Shown here: one piece after another, positions 31,666 to 41,416 of the stretch
How positions within the stretch are numbered: the first letter of the stretch is position 1
Layout of the letters: each line of letters begins with the position of its first letter
DNA from: Gloeocapsa sp. UFS-A4-WI-NPMV-4B04
Lineage (GTDB): Bacteria > Cyanobacteriota > Cyanobacteriia > Cyanobacteriales > Chroococcidiopsidaceae
Direction: 5' to 3'
DNA length: 64,000 nt
NCBI GenBank assembly: GCA_019359535.1
Contig: JAHHHE010000004.1
Location: forward strand, 20,376 to 84,375
Made by a program: the position numbers and the translations under genes
Notes under the pieces: generated by a model
Seen by the model: the letters and a program-made list of their open reading frames with translations, nothing else
What the model was told of the DNA's origin: nothing
The model's database searches: none

Positions 31666-32877
31666 TTGCCATTCAAATTTATGAAATTACATTTTATTTC
31701 TCAACGTTGGCGGCAATTGAGCCAGCGTCTTATTCCCCTTTTGTTTCTAATATCGTTCGTTACAGCATTGCTAGTAAACAACTTCACTCCTGCTCTAGCG
31801 CAGCTACCTCATCAAGAGATTCGTGGAGTTTGGATGACTCTTAATGATTTTGACATTCTTAAGGAGCGTAGCAAAGTGCAGGATGCTATGAGCCAATTGA
31901 AGCGGCTGAACTTTAACACGGCTTATCCCGTAGTGTGGAATTCTGGTTATGCGACGTATCCCAGTGCCGTAGCACAACAGGCAGGTATCCAATCCTTTGT
32001 CTACAAAGGCTCAGACGGACATGATATTATCGCAGACGTTATTGACCAAGCCCATCGCCAAGGCTTACGCGCGATTCCCTGGTTTGAGTTTGGTTTCATG
32101 ACTCCTCCCACGTCAGAACTTGCATTAAATCATCCAGATTGGCTTACTTCAAAGCGGGATGGTAGCCAAACCTCTATTAGTGCTGCTGGTGAGGTTGTAT
32201 GGCTCAATCCCTTCCATCCAAAAGTGCAAGAGTTTATTACCAACCTTGTGGTAGAAATCATGAGCCAATATGATGCCGATGGCATTCAGTTTGACGATCA
32301 CATGAGTTTGCCCCACGAATTTGGCTACGATCCATACACTGTCGCATGGTATACCCAGGAAACTCAGAATAATCCCCCAATTAATCCTGAAGATCCTGAC
32401 TGGGTAGGTTGGCGTGCTGATAAACTTACGACTTTCATGGTGCAACTTAACCATGCGGTAAAAGGAGTAAAACCTCATGCAATTTTCTCTGTTTCTCCAA
32501 ATTACTTTGACTTTGCTTACAAGTTTCAATTACAAGACTGGCTCACCTGGTTGCGGTTGGGCATTATAGACGAACTAATTATGCAAGTTTATCGTTCCGA
32601 CCTACAAAGTTTTACCGCCAAGATTTCTCGCCCCGAAATCCAAGAAGCGCAACAAATGATTCCTACCGGAGTCGGTGTTATGGCAGGCTTAAGAAATCGC
32701 CAAGTTCCCATGCGACAAATTACATCCCAAGTACGGGCAGCCCAAGGTCGCGGTTTGGGTGTAGCCTTATTTTACTACGAAAGCCTGTGGGACTATGGGC
32801 CGGAAGCTGTTACAGAGCGGCAAACTGCATTTCAAACTTTATTTTCTACTCTGGCGCAGAGTGATGAAATTGAATAA
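31666..32877 (+). CDS. Exported glycoside hydrolase-like protein, GHL10 family
   Basis: The 403-residue protein has a signal peptide (about 1-45, ending 'PALAQ') and one GHL10 (DUF187) TIM-barrel domain. The visible motifs are 'EIRGVWMTLNDFD', 'NTAYPVVWNSG', 'AIPWFEFGFM', 'VWLNPFHP' and 'ADGIQFDDHMSLP'. The E. coli family member DigH cleaves peptidoglycan strands that lack stem peptides, so a wall role is plausible. A start at 31681 is possible too. The truncated gene at 63004 is a paralogue without the signal peptide. Confidence 0.88.
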   Translation: MPFKFMKLHFISQRWRQLSQRLIPLLFLISFVTALLVNNFTPALAQLPHQEIRGVWMTLNDFDILKERSKVQDAMSQLKRLNFNTAYPVVWNSGYATYPSAVAQQAGIQSFVYKGSDGHDIIADVIDQAHRQGLRAIPWFEFGFMTPPTSELALNHPDWLTSKRDGSQTSISAAGEVVWLNPFHPKVQEFITNLVVEIMSQYDADGIQFDDHMSLPHEFGYDPYTVAWYTQETQNNPPINPEDPDWVGWRADKLTTFMVQLNHAVKGVKPHAIFSVSPNYFDFAYKFQLQDWLTWLRLGIIDELIMQVYRSDLQSFTAKISRPEIQEAQQMIPTGVGVMAGLRNRQVPMRQITSQVRAAQGRGLGVALFYYESLWDYGPEAVTERQTAFQTLFSTLAQSDEIE

Positions 32878-32957
32878 CTTGATAATTTTTCTGACCCAGC
32901 AAAATTTTGGCAGAGTGATTGCTCTGGAGGCATCAGCAGTGCTTTTGCGATCGCAAC

Positions 32958-34172
32958 CTAGTCTATTGGTTTAATCCAACTAAGTTTAAGTTTATCTGCA
33001 TAGTTCTTGTCAATCATTCCTGTACTGGTATCACACCACTTAGCTATAACCGCGCTGGGAACACCTTTAATTAATTGATGCGTAATAAAAGTATCTCTAC
33101 AGTTATAAGGTGTTGTATTTGGCTTAATTGGGTCTACGATTTTACCCCAAACTTTTGTTAAAAAATTGGGGTAATTAATAGCCTTACCCTTGGGTGATGG
33201 AAACACAAGGCTTAATAAAGCAGCGTCTAATGGTCGTCTAGATTTAAGTAATTCTTGCACTCTAAGACTTACAGCAAACGATCGCACCTTATTATTTTTT
33301 GATAATTCTGAGCGTACCTGAACACCTCTAATAGTCTGGATAGAACCATTAAAAATTACAGCGCTACAATCATCTGACACATTACCCCAAGTTAGGCCGA
33401 TCGCTTCAGACGGGCGGCAACCTGTTAAAAACCAAAACTCTACAATTGCGACATAGTGCCGATAATTCATTCCAACCCGCTTATCATTTTTGAATGCCTC
33501 GATAACCGCTTCTCTCTCTGCTTCAGTAAAAGCATTAGGATCTGGGTCAGTAACTGATTTTCGTTTAGGCATATCAGTTGCTAGACCAGAGAAAGGGTTA
33601 TCTGTAATTAATCTATGTTTCATACCCCAAATGCAGCAAGCTCCTAAATATTGCAGCATTCTTCTTGTCTGATCATTCGTGGTTATAGATAGTAAATTTT
33701 GCTTAGTTTTTAGCGCATCATAAGATAGCGCGTCAGAACCCAGTAGTTCTAACTTGTCTAAAAGATGAGTAAAATTTGCATACTCATCCTTAGTCTTAGC
33801 CTTAATGTGAGGTAGCTTGTCGGCTAAAAACTTATTCCATAATTCCTTGAGTGCAATTTGATTATCTGGTATCACTGATACCACTTCTAAGACGGTAGTC
33901 TTTTGATTGCCATACTTTTGCAGGCTTGGATCAAACCTCTCGAAAGTGATATCAGTATCGATTGCTTGTGCCTTAGCTCTGCCAACCCTTAAAGCATCAG
34001 AGCTATCTTTTCCTAGAGATCAGACATATGTCTTCTTTTGCAGAGTCCAGCATAATCTTAAATAGTCTCTAAATCGCTCTAGGGTAATTTTCCCTATTCT
34101 TTCCTTGCCAGCGAACGGTTCTGCTTGAGCTATTTTGTATAATCTACCAGTTACTTTACCTATCGTATACAA
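32958..34172 (-). pseudogene. Tyrosine recombinase/integrase interrupted by an in-frame TGA
   Basis: The C-terminal 308 residues read as a phage-type integrase. A SAM-like core domain ('TKDEYANFTHLLDKLELLG') is followed by the catalytic domain with Arg in 'TGCRPSEAIGLTW', 'PYNCRDTFITHQL' and the nucleophile Tyr in 'MIDKNYAD'. The frame stays open upstream and continues the family N-terminus ('ALRVGRAKAQAIDTDITFERFDPSL'). It then meets TGA at 34020-34022 and resumes for 50 more family-like codons ('KITLERFRDYLRLCWTLQKK') to a TTG near 34172. The whole is about 404 codons, the normal size, so a single nonsense change appears to have split it. It sits beside tRNA-Lys. Confidence 0.8.
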
Positions 34173-34234
34173 GATTTATACATCTTGAAAAGATTAGTTA
34201 ACCGCGATCGCGAATAGTTGTAAAAGCTAGACAT

Positions 34235-34259
34235 GAAAAAACCCTTGTGCTGCAAGGGT
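34235..34259 (-). terminator. Terminator downstream of tRNA-Lys
   Basis: On the minus strand ACCCTTG/CAAGGGT forms a stem closed by a short loop and followed by six T. It lies about 20 bases past the tRNA 3' end. Confidence 0.85.
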
Positions 34260-34279
34260 CTTAACTGTTTATTTTTATA

Positions 34280-34351
34280 TGGGTCGCCTGGGATTCGAAC
34301 CCAGAACTATTCGGTTAAAAGCCGAGTACTCTACCGTTGAGTTAGCGACCC
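34280..34351 (-). tRNA. tRNA-Lys (anticodon UUU)
   Basis: On the minus strand the acceptor GGGTCGC pairs with GCGACCC, followed by an A discriminator. The D stem is ACTC/GAGT, the anticodon loop is CTTTTAA with TTT, and the T arm is CTGGG-TTCGAAT-CCCAG. CCA is not encoded. The 3' end points toward the broken integrase, the usual side for an integrated element. Confidence 0.97.
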
Positions 34352-34416
34352 GTTCAACTTATTTTTTTGACACCGTTTATAACAATAACATGAACTACTG
34401 CAAAAACAAAAGCATT

Positions 34417-35286
34417 TTAGAGGAAATTTACTGTCATGCGGACAAGGGTGTCATGGCTAGCTCCTGGTGGCAGATGAATTAGCTGCTCTCCAGTATTAAG
34501 TGCGTTACGGGGAGCGCTCCAAGGTTCGAGACAGTAAAAATTTTTGCCCTTAAGTGTCCAAAAAACAAGCGTGGAATAAGTATCGTCCCAGTTCAGTTGT
34601 AATTGTAACTTGCGGTTGGTATCCGTAGCAGTTGCAGAGCGATCGCCTAAATCACGAAACGCCGCATCAATCTCATCGCTGTTGAGGTCAAAACCACCAC
34701 TGAAAAAATGAGTTGCCTTAGTTTTCTGATCGTGAAATTGGCTAGCAGGAATATCAAACTGTAGCCCAGTTTTATCTGATATCCCAAAGTAAGGATGTAG
34801 CCCTGTAGAAAAAGGCATTGGTTCAGGTGAATGATTGGTGAACTTTTGCCGAATTTCTAAGCTGTTACCCAAAATTTGGTAAGTAAAAGCTAGCTGAAAG
34901 TCAAACGGGTAAACAGCGCGTGTTTGCTCATTACTGTTAAAAACGAGGGTAAGACTGGCTGCTTGTTGAGTTACTTGATCTATTACTTCCCAAGGCAAAT
35001 CGCGGGCGAAGCCGTGTTGTTTGAGGATGTATTGTTGACCATTGTAGGTATAAGTATTGTCCGGTAAATTGCCACAGATGGGAAACAGAATCGGAATGCC
35101 ACCCCGAACGCTTAATTCGGGATTAGTAAACCGTTCCATATCTAGGTACAAAATTTCTTGTCCTTGGATGCGCCATTGTGTAATGATGCCGCCTCGTTCT
35201 GGTACAACTTCTAGTTGAGAGTTGGCAGCTTCGTCAGACAAGATGTAGGTTTTGTACTGGGATTCAAGGAGTGCGATCGTAAACAC
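34417..35286 (-). CDS. Aldose 1-epimerase / hexose mutarotase family protein
   Basis: The 289-residue protein has the galactose-mutarotase beta-sandwich fold: 'GGIPILFPICGN', 'QHGFARDLPW' with a catalytic His, 'STGLHPYFGIS' with the second His, and 'YCLEPWSAPRNALN' with the Glu region. This resembles the branch acting on hexoses or hexose 6-phosphates. It follows pdhA on the same strand after 19 bases, so the two may share a transcript. Confidence 0.88.
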   Translation of the reverse strand: MFTIALLESQYKTYILSDEAANSQLEVVPERGGIITQWRIQGQEILYLDMERFTNPELSVRGGIPILFPICGNLPDNTYTYNGQQYILKQHGFARDLPWEVIDQVTQQAASLTLVFNSNEQTRAVYPFDFQLAFTYQILGNSLEIRQKFTNHSPEPMPFSTGLHPYFGISDKTGLQFDIPASQFHDQKTKATHFFSGGFDLNSDEIDAAFRDLGDRSATATDTNRKLQLQLNWDDTYSTLVFWTLKGKNFYCLEPWSAPRNALNTGEQLIHLPPGASHDTLVRMTVNFL

Positions 35287-35305
35287 GGCTTTTCTCTTCT
35301 AAGGC

Positions 35306-36340
35306 TTACTCGTCTTCTGCAAATATGAACCGATATAGTTCACTAGGATCAGGTTCAGGGCTATTTTCGGCGAATTTAACCGCTTCATCTATTCTCTGCT
35401 GAATCTTACTTTCAGTTGCTTTAAGTTCTTCCGCCTCTGCTAAATTATGCTCCGTCAAATAAGCTGCCAACTTTTTAATCGGATCGCGGGTAAACCAAAA
35501 CTCTTTCTCAACCTTAGAGCGTAATTCGTCTGGATCGGCTAAAGAGTGGCCCCGGAAACGGTATGTTAGAGCTTCTATCAAAGTAGGTCCTTCACCTGCT
35601 CTTGCCCTTGCTACGGCTTCTTCTGCTACCGCTCTTACTGCCAAAACATCCATCCCGTCAACTTCTACACCAGCCATGCCAAACACACTAGCTTTTTTGT
35701 AGATTTCTGGTTGAGAAGTTGCCCGTTCATGGGCCATACCGATCGCCCATTTATTGTTCTCGACTACATAAATAATCGGCAATTTCCACAGCGCCGCCAT
35801 ATTTAAGCATTCAAAAAACTGGCCATTATTAGCAGCGCCATCGCCAAAAAAGCAAGCCGTCACCTGATCGGCGCTTTCATCTCCCATTGCTTCGCGGCGA
35901 TATTTGCTCTGAAAAGCAGCACCAGTAGCAACAGGAATGCCCTCAGCCACAAAAGCATAACCTCCCAGTAAGCCGTGTTCAGCAGAAAACATATGCATTG
36001 AACCGCCGCGCCCTTTACTGCAACCAGTCGCCTTACCGAATAACTCTGCCATCACTTCTTTGGCAGGCACTCCCGCACTCAAAGCATGAACATGGTCACG
36101 ATATGTACTACAAACGTAATCTTCACCTGGTCGCATTGCTTGGATAACACCCGTTGAAACGGCTTCCTGACCGTTGTAAAGGTGAACAAATCCAAACATT
36201 TTGCCTCTGTAATACATCTCGGCGCACTTGTCTTCAAAGAAGCGCCCCAAGATCATGTCTTCGTAAAGCCGTAAACCTACTTCTTTGGTGATTTGGGTAG
36301 AACTAGCTTGAAAAGGAGGTAAGATTCGTTCTTGAACCAT
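35306..36340 (-). CDS. pdhA: Pyruvate dehydrogenase E1 component, alpha subunit
   Basis: PdhA with PdhB forms the thiamine-dependent decarboxylase of the pyruvate dehydrogenase complex, feeding acetyl-CoA. The 344-residue protein has the GDG...NN thiamine-diphosphate motif ('[17 protein letters not shown]...VVENN'). It also has the substrate-channel region 'GGSMHMF' and the phosphorylation-loop-like '[11 protein letters not shown]'. pdhB is not adjacent, as is usual in cyanobacteria, where pdh genes are scattered. Confidence 0.96.
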   Translation of the reverse strand: MVQERILPPFQASSTQITKEVGLRLYEDMILGRFFEDKCAEMYYRGKMFGFVHLYNGQEAVSTGVIQAMRPGEDYVCSTYRDHVHALSAGVPAKEVMAELFGKATGCSKGRGGSMHMFSAEHGLLGGYAFVAEGIPVATGAAFQSKYRREAMGDESADQVTACFFGDGAANNGQFFECLNMAALWKLPIIYVVENNKWAIGMAHERATSQPEIYKKASVFGMAGVEVDGMDVLAVRAVAEEAVARARAGEGPTLIEALTYRFRGHSLADPDELRSKVEKEFWFTRDPIKKLAAYLTEHNLAEAEELKATESKIQQRIDEAVKFAENSPEPDPSELYRFIFAEDE

Positions 36341-36529
36341 TGATTTGTAGTATCCTCGTAATGATATTTAAATTCTTAAAATTGCTTGAATATGTTTTGT
36401 AACCTTAATAAATTCAGTTGAAGAACATACATTTGAGCGTCAAATCCACAAGTTATTATAATGGCACGGTTTGGCTGACCTGAAAAACGCTACTGTATAT
36501 TAGTTTTGTTGCTCGCGGAAGAGAATTAG

Positions 36530-38716
36530 ATGCAAATTCCGCTCGATTACTACCGAATTTTGGGCTTGCCAATTCAGACAAGTGCTGAACAGTTGCAGCA
36601 AGCTTACCGCGATCGCACCCTCCAACTGCCGCGCCGAGAATATTCTCAAGCCGCGATCGCAGCTCGAAAACAACTCTTAGAACAAGCTTATGCGGTTTTA
36701 TCTGATCCAGAGCAACGTGCTTGGTACGATGCCAACTATTTTGCTTACACATACGACCACGAAGATGATTACTCAGAGGCAACAGAGGACGAAAACCGTC
36801 CTGAACTGATTAAACCAGCAATTTCTCGTCACACTCCAAGTATTGACATTCCTGACGAATTATTTGTTGGGGCATTATTGATTCTACAAGAGCTAGGAGA
36901 ATACGAGCTTGTATTGAAACTAGGACCGAATCACCTCAATGCTATTAGTGCTGAGATAGACGGCGAAAAAAGTAACCTTGATGTCCCTGACATAATTTTA
37001 ACGATCGCTCTTGCCAGTCTAGAACTCGGTCGAGAGCAATGGCAGCAAGGCCAATACGAAAATGCTGCTAGTTCTCTAGAAAACGGTCAAAACCTCCTGA
37101 TACAAGAACAACTATTCCCCAACATCCGCAATGAGATTCAAGCTGATCTCTACAAACTTCGCCCCTACAGAATTCTGGAATTGTTAGCGCAGCCTGCAAG
37201 TCAGGTTGCAGAACGCCGTAGTTTGGGATTGAAGTTGTTACAAGAACTGTTGGATCAACGTGGTGGCATTGATGGTACTAAAGATGATGGCTCCGGTCTT
37301 AGTCTTGATGATTTTCTGCGCTTTATTCAACAACTACGCAGCTATCTAACAGCTGCAGAGCAACAAACTTTATTTGCAGCAGAGAGCCAACGACCTTCTG
37401 CTGTTGCCACTTATTTAACAGCCTATACCCTAATAGCACGGGGGTTTGCCCAACGTCAGCCGATCCTAATTAGTCAAGCAAAGCTGTTACTGATGCGTCT
37501 AGGTAAGCGTCAAGATGTTCATCTCGAACAAGCAGTATGTTCGCTGCTACTAGGACAGACAGCAGAAGCAAGTCGAGCCTTAGAACTTAGTCAGGAATAT
37601 GAAACTCTAGCGTTTATTCGAGAAAATTCTCAAGCAGATCCAGACTTGCTACCGGGGCTGTGTCTTTATAGCGATCGCTGGTTACAAACTGAGGTTTTTC
37701 CGCAATTTCAGGATCTTGCCCACCAGCAAGCTTCACTTAAAGACTACTTTGCAAATAAACAAGTTCAAGCTTATCTAGAAGCCCTACCCGCACAAGTAGA
37801 GACAACGGCTGAAAAAGCTAGGGTGGAATCTAAGTCATCCACTCAACCTAAGTTAACTGCTTCACGCCCAAGTGAACCTGAAGCACAAAGTAGTGCGATC
37901 GCATCATCCGGTGTTGCAATTATGCCTGCTGCGGAGCGTACTACGAAAGTTACATCACAGACCACACCCAACACTACTTCTTTAGCCCAGATCCAATCTC
38001 CCCAACAGTCAAGAAGACGCACACGAAATCGGATTGCTCATGAATTAAGTATGGGTTCAACTGGTGGCGCTTTAGCGCATCGACAAGACAAAGGTTCTGC
38101 TTTAGTAAGAACTGTCCTCAATGCTAAAAAAACGCGGCTAATGTTGGTAGCTACTGCTGGCTTACTAGGGATAGTTGTTTTCTGGTTTTTGGCTAGTCAA
38201 ACATTCGCCTGGTTAAAGCAAACTTTGTTTCCTCCCGCACCATCATTGCAAGGAGAACAGCTGCTGGTGCAACTAAATCAACCGCCATTACCTATTCCTA
38301 GCGCTGGTAGTGAACTGCTAGCTGAGGAACCGCTAAACCAGAAAATGGCAGAACAAGTAATTCAAACTTGGCTATCTGCGAAGAAGGCAGCTTTTGGTTC
38401 AAATCATGCTGTTGATAACTTAAAGCAAATTTTAGTTCAGCCAGCTTTATCTCAATGGCAACAGAGGGTTGAGAAGGACAAGGCAAATAACCGATATCGG
38501 CAGTATCAGCACACTCTGAAGATAGAGTCTGTGACAGCAAGTGCAGCCGCTCCTGATCAAACTCAGGTAGAAGCCACTGTTAAGGAAATGGCACAAGTTT
38601 ACGAAAACGCTCAACTGATGCAGAACGCCTCTTATGATGACACTGTGCGAGTCCGTTATGATTTGGTTCGCCAAGACAGTCAGTGGCGCATTCGGGAAAT
38701 GACGGTTCTTAAATAG
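36530..38716 (+). CDS. ftn2: Cell division protein Ftn2/ZipN (ARC6 homologue)
   Basis: Ftn2/ZipN anchors and organises the FtsZ ring in cyanobacteria; plant ARC6 derives from it. The 728-residue protein starts with a J-like domain (5-70, 'YYRILGLPIQTSAEQLQQAYRDR') lacking the HPD motif, as is usual here. A long helical region follows (90-440), then a low-complexity stretch (445-520) and one membrane segment (about 537-557, 'LMLVATAGLLGIVVFWFLAS'). It ends in a periplasmic IMS/DUF4101 domain (about 600-728). The gene starts at an ATG after GGAAGAG and is divergent from pdhA. Confidence 0.93.
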   Translation: MQIPLDYYRILGLPIQTSAEQLQQAYRDRTLQLPRREYSQAAIAARKQLLEQAYAVLSDPEQRAWYDANYFAYTYDHEDDYSEATEDENRPELIKPAISRHTPSIDIPDELFVGALLILQELGEYELVLKLGPNHLNAISAEIDGEKSNLDVPDIILTIALASLELGREQWQQGQYENAASSLENGQNLLIQEQLFPNIRNEIQADLYKLRPYRILELLAQPASQVAERRSLGLKLLQELLDQRGGIDGTKDDGSGLSLDDFLRFIQQLRSYLTAAEQQTLFAAESQRPSAVATYLTAYTLIARGFAQRQPILISQAKLLLMRLGKRQDVHLEQAVCSLLLGQTAEASRALELSQEYETLAFIRENSQADPDLLPGLCLYSDRWLQTEVFPQFQDLAHQQASLKDYFANKQVQAYLEALPAQVETTAEKARVESKSSTQPKLTASRPSEPEAQSSAIASSGVAIMPAAERTTKVTSQTTPNTTSLAQIQSPQQSRRRTRNRIAHELSMGSTGGALAHRQDKGSALVRTVLNAKKTRLMLVATAGLLGIVVFWFLASQTFAWLKQTLFPPAPSLQGEQLLVQLNQPPLPIPSAGSELLAEEPLNQKMAEQVIQTWLSAKKAAFGSNHAVDNLKQILVQPALSQWQQRVEKDKANNRYRQYQHTLKIESVTASAAAPDQTQVEATVKEMAQVYENAQLMQNASYDDTVRVRYDLVRQDSQWRIREMTVLK

Positions 38717-39410
38717 CGGCAAATTCGCTGCTACTAATAAGGTTGCAGCGATGGTCACACAGCGTAAGCGCAACGCATAATCGTAGAGCATACCGCCACA
38801 GGCATCGCTGCTTGGCAATAGTTTTGAATTTCCTAGATACCTTCTAGATAAGTAATTAAGGCTTTTCTCTACAAGCGAAAAATATAGGTTAAATTTGCAT
38901 CAAAGTAATTAAGGCTTTTCTCTACAAGCGAAAAATATAGGTTAAATTTGCATCAGCTGATCAGCTTAATCCGAATTATGAGCAAACCTTGATATTTTTA
39001 AACTTAAAAGTAGCTAAAACAGCCCAAAAACTTAACTAAGTCTGCTCAAACAACTAAATTGTCAAGAAATCATGACTTTTTGATCCCCAAAAGGTTGTGA
39101 ATGCGTACAATTACTCAAAATAGTCATAGCAACCCCTTGATCCCAAGCTCAGGTTTAGTGCTTAATGTCTATTAACAAAGTGATCCCTTGGTTCAAAAAA
39201 ATGCTTGTTTTAGCATTTGGTGAGAATCGGTAACAAGTAGTAAACCAACTATTTATCAACAAGCTGATCACCATTTATGGGTAGTCTCAGAAACCCAATG
39301 AGCCAGGCATAAAAGGTTGTAGAACTAGCATCTGGGCTTAATTGAGTTCGTTTCAAGGAATCGCTTTCCCAGGAAAAATAACTTACTGTTCAAACTACCC
39401 CAACAACCCC
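38717..39410. other. Long spacer with tandem duplication before the DUF4912 gene
   Basis: About 690 bases with no convincing gene. It contains the 53-bp tandem duplication annotated separately. The 3' half (38960-39400) is AT-rich and likely carries the promoter and leader of the next gene. Confidence 0.5.
38850..38955. repeat. Perfect 53-bp tandem duplication
   Basis: Copy one is 38850-38902 and copy two 38903-38955. Both run from AAGTAATTAAGGC to TTTGCATCA with no difference I can see. A perfect pair points to a recent duplication. Confidence 0.95.
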
Positions 39411-40658
39411 ATGGCTAAAGAACGCCCACCCTTAGAAGAAATGACACTGCGGCAACTCCGCAAAGTTGCGAGTGAATGTGCTATTTCTCGCTATAGCCGA
39501 ATGCGTAAATCGCAACTGCTGGCGGCAATTCAACAAGTCCAGCGCAGCAAAGTTTCTATTATTCCATCTCGAACACTGGAGGCACAAGAAGCAGTGGAAG
39601 CAGCAAAATTTGAATTAGGTCAGGAAGACCGCACTGGTGGATCTTTCGCTGATGTCGATCAGGGATTAGCTGATCTCCCATCTGGTTACGGTGAAAGCCG
39701 AATTGTGCTTATGCCCCGCGATCCGCAATGGGCTTACACTTACTGGGATATTCCCAATGAGCATAAACAAGAACTGCGCCAACAAGGTGGACAACAGCTA
39801 GCACTGCGAATCTATGATGTTACTGATATCAGTTTGGAGTACCAAAGCCCGCACAGCATTCAAGAATATCCTTCTGATGAACTAGCGCGGGAATGGTATT
39901 TGCCGATTCCTGTGAGTGATCGCGATTATGTTGTTGATATCGGCTATCGTTCTGCTGATGGTCGCTGGCTAGTTTTAGCTCGTTCTGCTCCAGTCCATGT
40001 TCCTCCGGTATATCCCAGTGATTGGATTGAAGACCACTTCGTCACTGTCAATTTTGAGGAAGACCTACGCGAAAGAACTATACTTGAATTGATCCCACCT
40101 GTCAAGAAAAAAGCAGCTGCAACTGCAACTCCTGGAACTTACAACAGCAACCCAATCTACGACGAGATTTTTGGGATGACTCAGGGTGTGGAAGCTCAAC
40201 GAGTTGCTGGTTCTTTATACGGTTCTATGCAGCAAGTACCCGTTCACGAGCAGGCAATCAGTTCTTACGTCTTCCCCTCTGGTGTCGGTATGTGGGCAGT
40301 TCCAACCGCGTCTGGTTTAACCATGTCTGGTGCGGGAATGTCGGGCGCTGGCTTCTCGGCGGGGGCAATTCCAATGCGACCGCGTCAATTCTGGTTAATT
40401 GCTGATGCTGAGTTGATAGTCTATGGTGCAACTGAACCAGATGCAACTGTGACGATAGGCGATCGCCAAATTCAGTTAAATCCAGATGGTACTTTCCGCT
40501 TCCAGATGTCGTTTCAAGATGGTTTAATTGATTATCCGATTATGGCTGTGGCAGCCGATGGTGAGCAAATAAGATCAATTCAAATGAAGTTCAATCGTGA
40601 AACTCCATCGCGGAATACTAATACTAAGGAAGAAGCAATCCCAGAATGGTTTACTTAA
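39411..40658 (+). CDS. DUF4912-domain protein with N-terminal Rho-N/SAP-like motif
   Basis: From the ATG at 39411 the protein has 415 residues; an upstream TTG at 39342 is less likely. Residues 5-45 ('LEEMTLRQLRKVASECAISRYSRMRKSQLLAAI') match the Rho-N/SAP nucleic-acid-binding helix pair. Residues 90-220 form a DUF4912 domain ('MPRDPQWAYTYWDIP', 'LALRIYDVTDI'), and a second beta-rich segment ('FWLIADAELIVYGATEPDA') closes it. Function is not established; combined domains suggest a nucleoid or RNA-related role. A strong terminator follows. Confidence 0.75.
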   Translation: MAKERPPLEEMTLRQLRKVASECAISRYSRMRKSQLLAAIQQVQRSKVSIIPSRTLEAQEAVEAAKFELGQEDRTGGSFADVDQGLADLPSGYGESRIVLMPRDPQWAYTYWDIPNEHKQELRQQGGQQLALRIYDVTDISLEYQSPHSIQEYPSDELAREWYLPIPVSDRDYVVDIGYRSADGRWLVLARSAPVHVPPVYPSDWIEDHFVTVNFEEDLRERTILELIPPVKKKAAATATPGTYNSNPIYDEIFGMTQGVEAQRVAGSLYGSMQQVPVHEQAISSYVFPSGVGMWAVPTASGLTMSGAGMSGAGFSAGAIPMRPRQFWLIADAELIVYGATEPDATVTIGDRQIQLNPDGTFRFQMSFQDGLIDYPIMAVAADGEQIRSIQMKFNRETPSRNTNTKEEAIPEWFT

Positions 40659-40713
40659 AATGAAGCCTGAGCAGCCATACATAGGTTGCTTTTTGATTAA
40701 TTAATCAATATTT

Positions 40714-40740
40714 CCCCCGGTCTTGTCGGGGGCTTATTTT
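40714..40740 (+). terminator. Terminator after the DUF4912 gene
   Basis: CCCCCG (40714-40719) pairs with CGGGGG (40727-40732), followed by CTTATTTT. Confidence 0.85.
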
Positions 40741-40750
40741 CTCAAAAATT

Positions 40751-41311
40751 ATGACACCAGAAGAAATTACCAGTACGCTTACAGAAGTATTTGAACCAGC
40801 ACCTATTCAAAACGATATACCTGGATCGTGGCAAGTAGAAACCTCAGATTTTCGGCTGTTGGTACTTCTATCAGACGATCAATCTTGGCTACGATTGCTG
40901 ATCCCAATTATGTCAGCCGAGGCAGCGCAACCATTTATGGCACAACTGCTGGAAGCAAACTTTGATGATACTCAGGAAGTCCGCTATGCGATTCATCAAG
41001 GCGTAGTGTGGGGCGTGTTTCAGCACAGCCGCGAGAGTTTGGTACGAAATGATTTTACAGAAGCGATCGCCCGACTAATTTCACTACAGCGTTTAGGCAT
41101 ATCTGAGGCATTCAACCAGCTAGTTAATAGTCAGATTCTGCAAATTATTCAAGCAGCCAAGCAGCAAGGACAATCCCTCGAAGCAACGCTGCAAAATTTA
41201 GACCGCTTGTATGAAGAAGGAGTATTAGGCGATCTAGATCAGGGGGCAGAGTCCCGCGAACAAGTGCTAGCGGCATGGCGACGGCGGCTAGAACGCCTTT
41301 GGTCAGAATAG
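40751..41311 (+). CDS. Conserved cyanobacterial protein, YbjN/CesT-like fold
   Basis: The 186-residue protein has a beta-rich N-terminal half ('WQVETSDFRLLVLLSDDQSWLRLLIPI...FMAQLLEANFDDTQEVRYAIHQGVVWGVFQ'). This resembles the YbjN/CesT type of secretion-chaperone-like fold. A helical C-terminal half contains 'LEATLQNLDRLYEEGVLG'. No catalytic residues are evident and its role is unknown. The ArsA-type ATPase gene follows after 105 bases. Confidence 0.65.
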   Translation: MTPEEITSTLTEVFEPAPIQNDIPGSWQVETSDFRLLVLLSDDQSWLRLLIPIMSAEAAQPFMAQLLEANFDDTQEVRYAIHQGVVWGVFQHSRESLVRNDFTEAIARLISLQRLGISEAFNQLVNSQILQIIQAAKQQGQSLEATLQNLDRLYEEGVLGDLDQGAESREQVLAAWRRRLERLWSE

Positions 41312-41416
41312 CTATAGATACAGTAATTTAATTAAATACTTGAACAACACCTGTTGCCGATCAAAAACAGCTAGAGTAAATAAATGTAAATAATTCTCAC
41401 TAGGGCTTGACTACTC

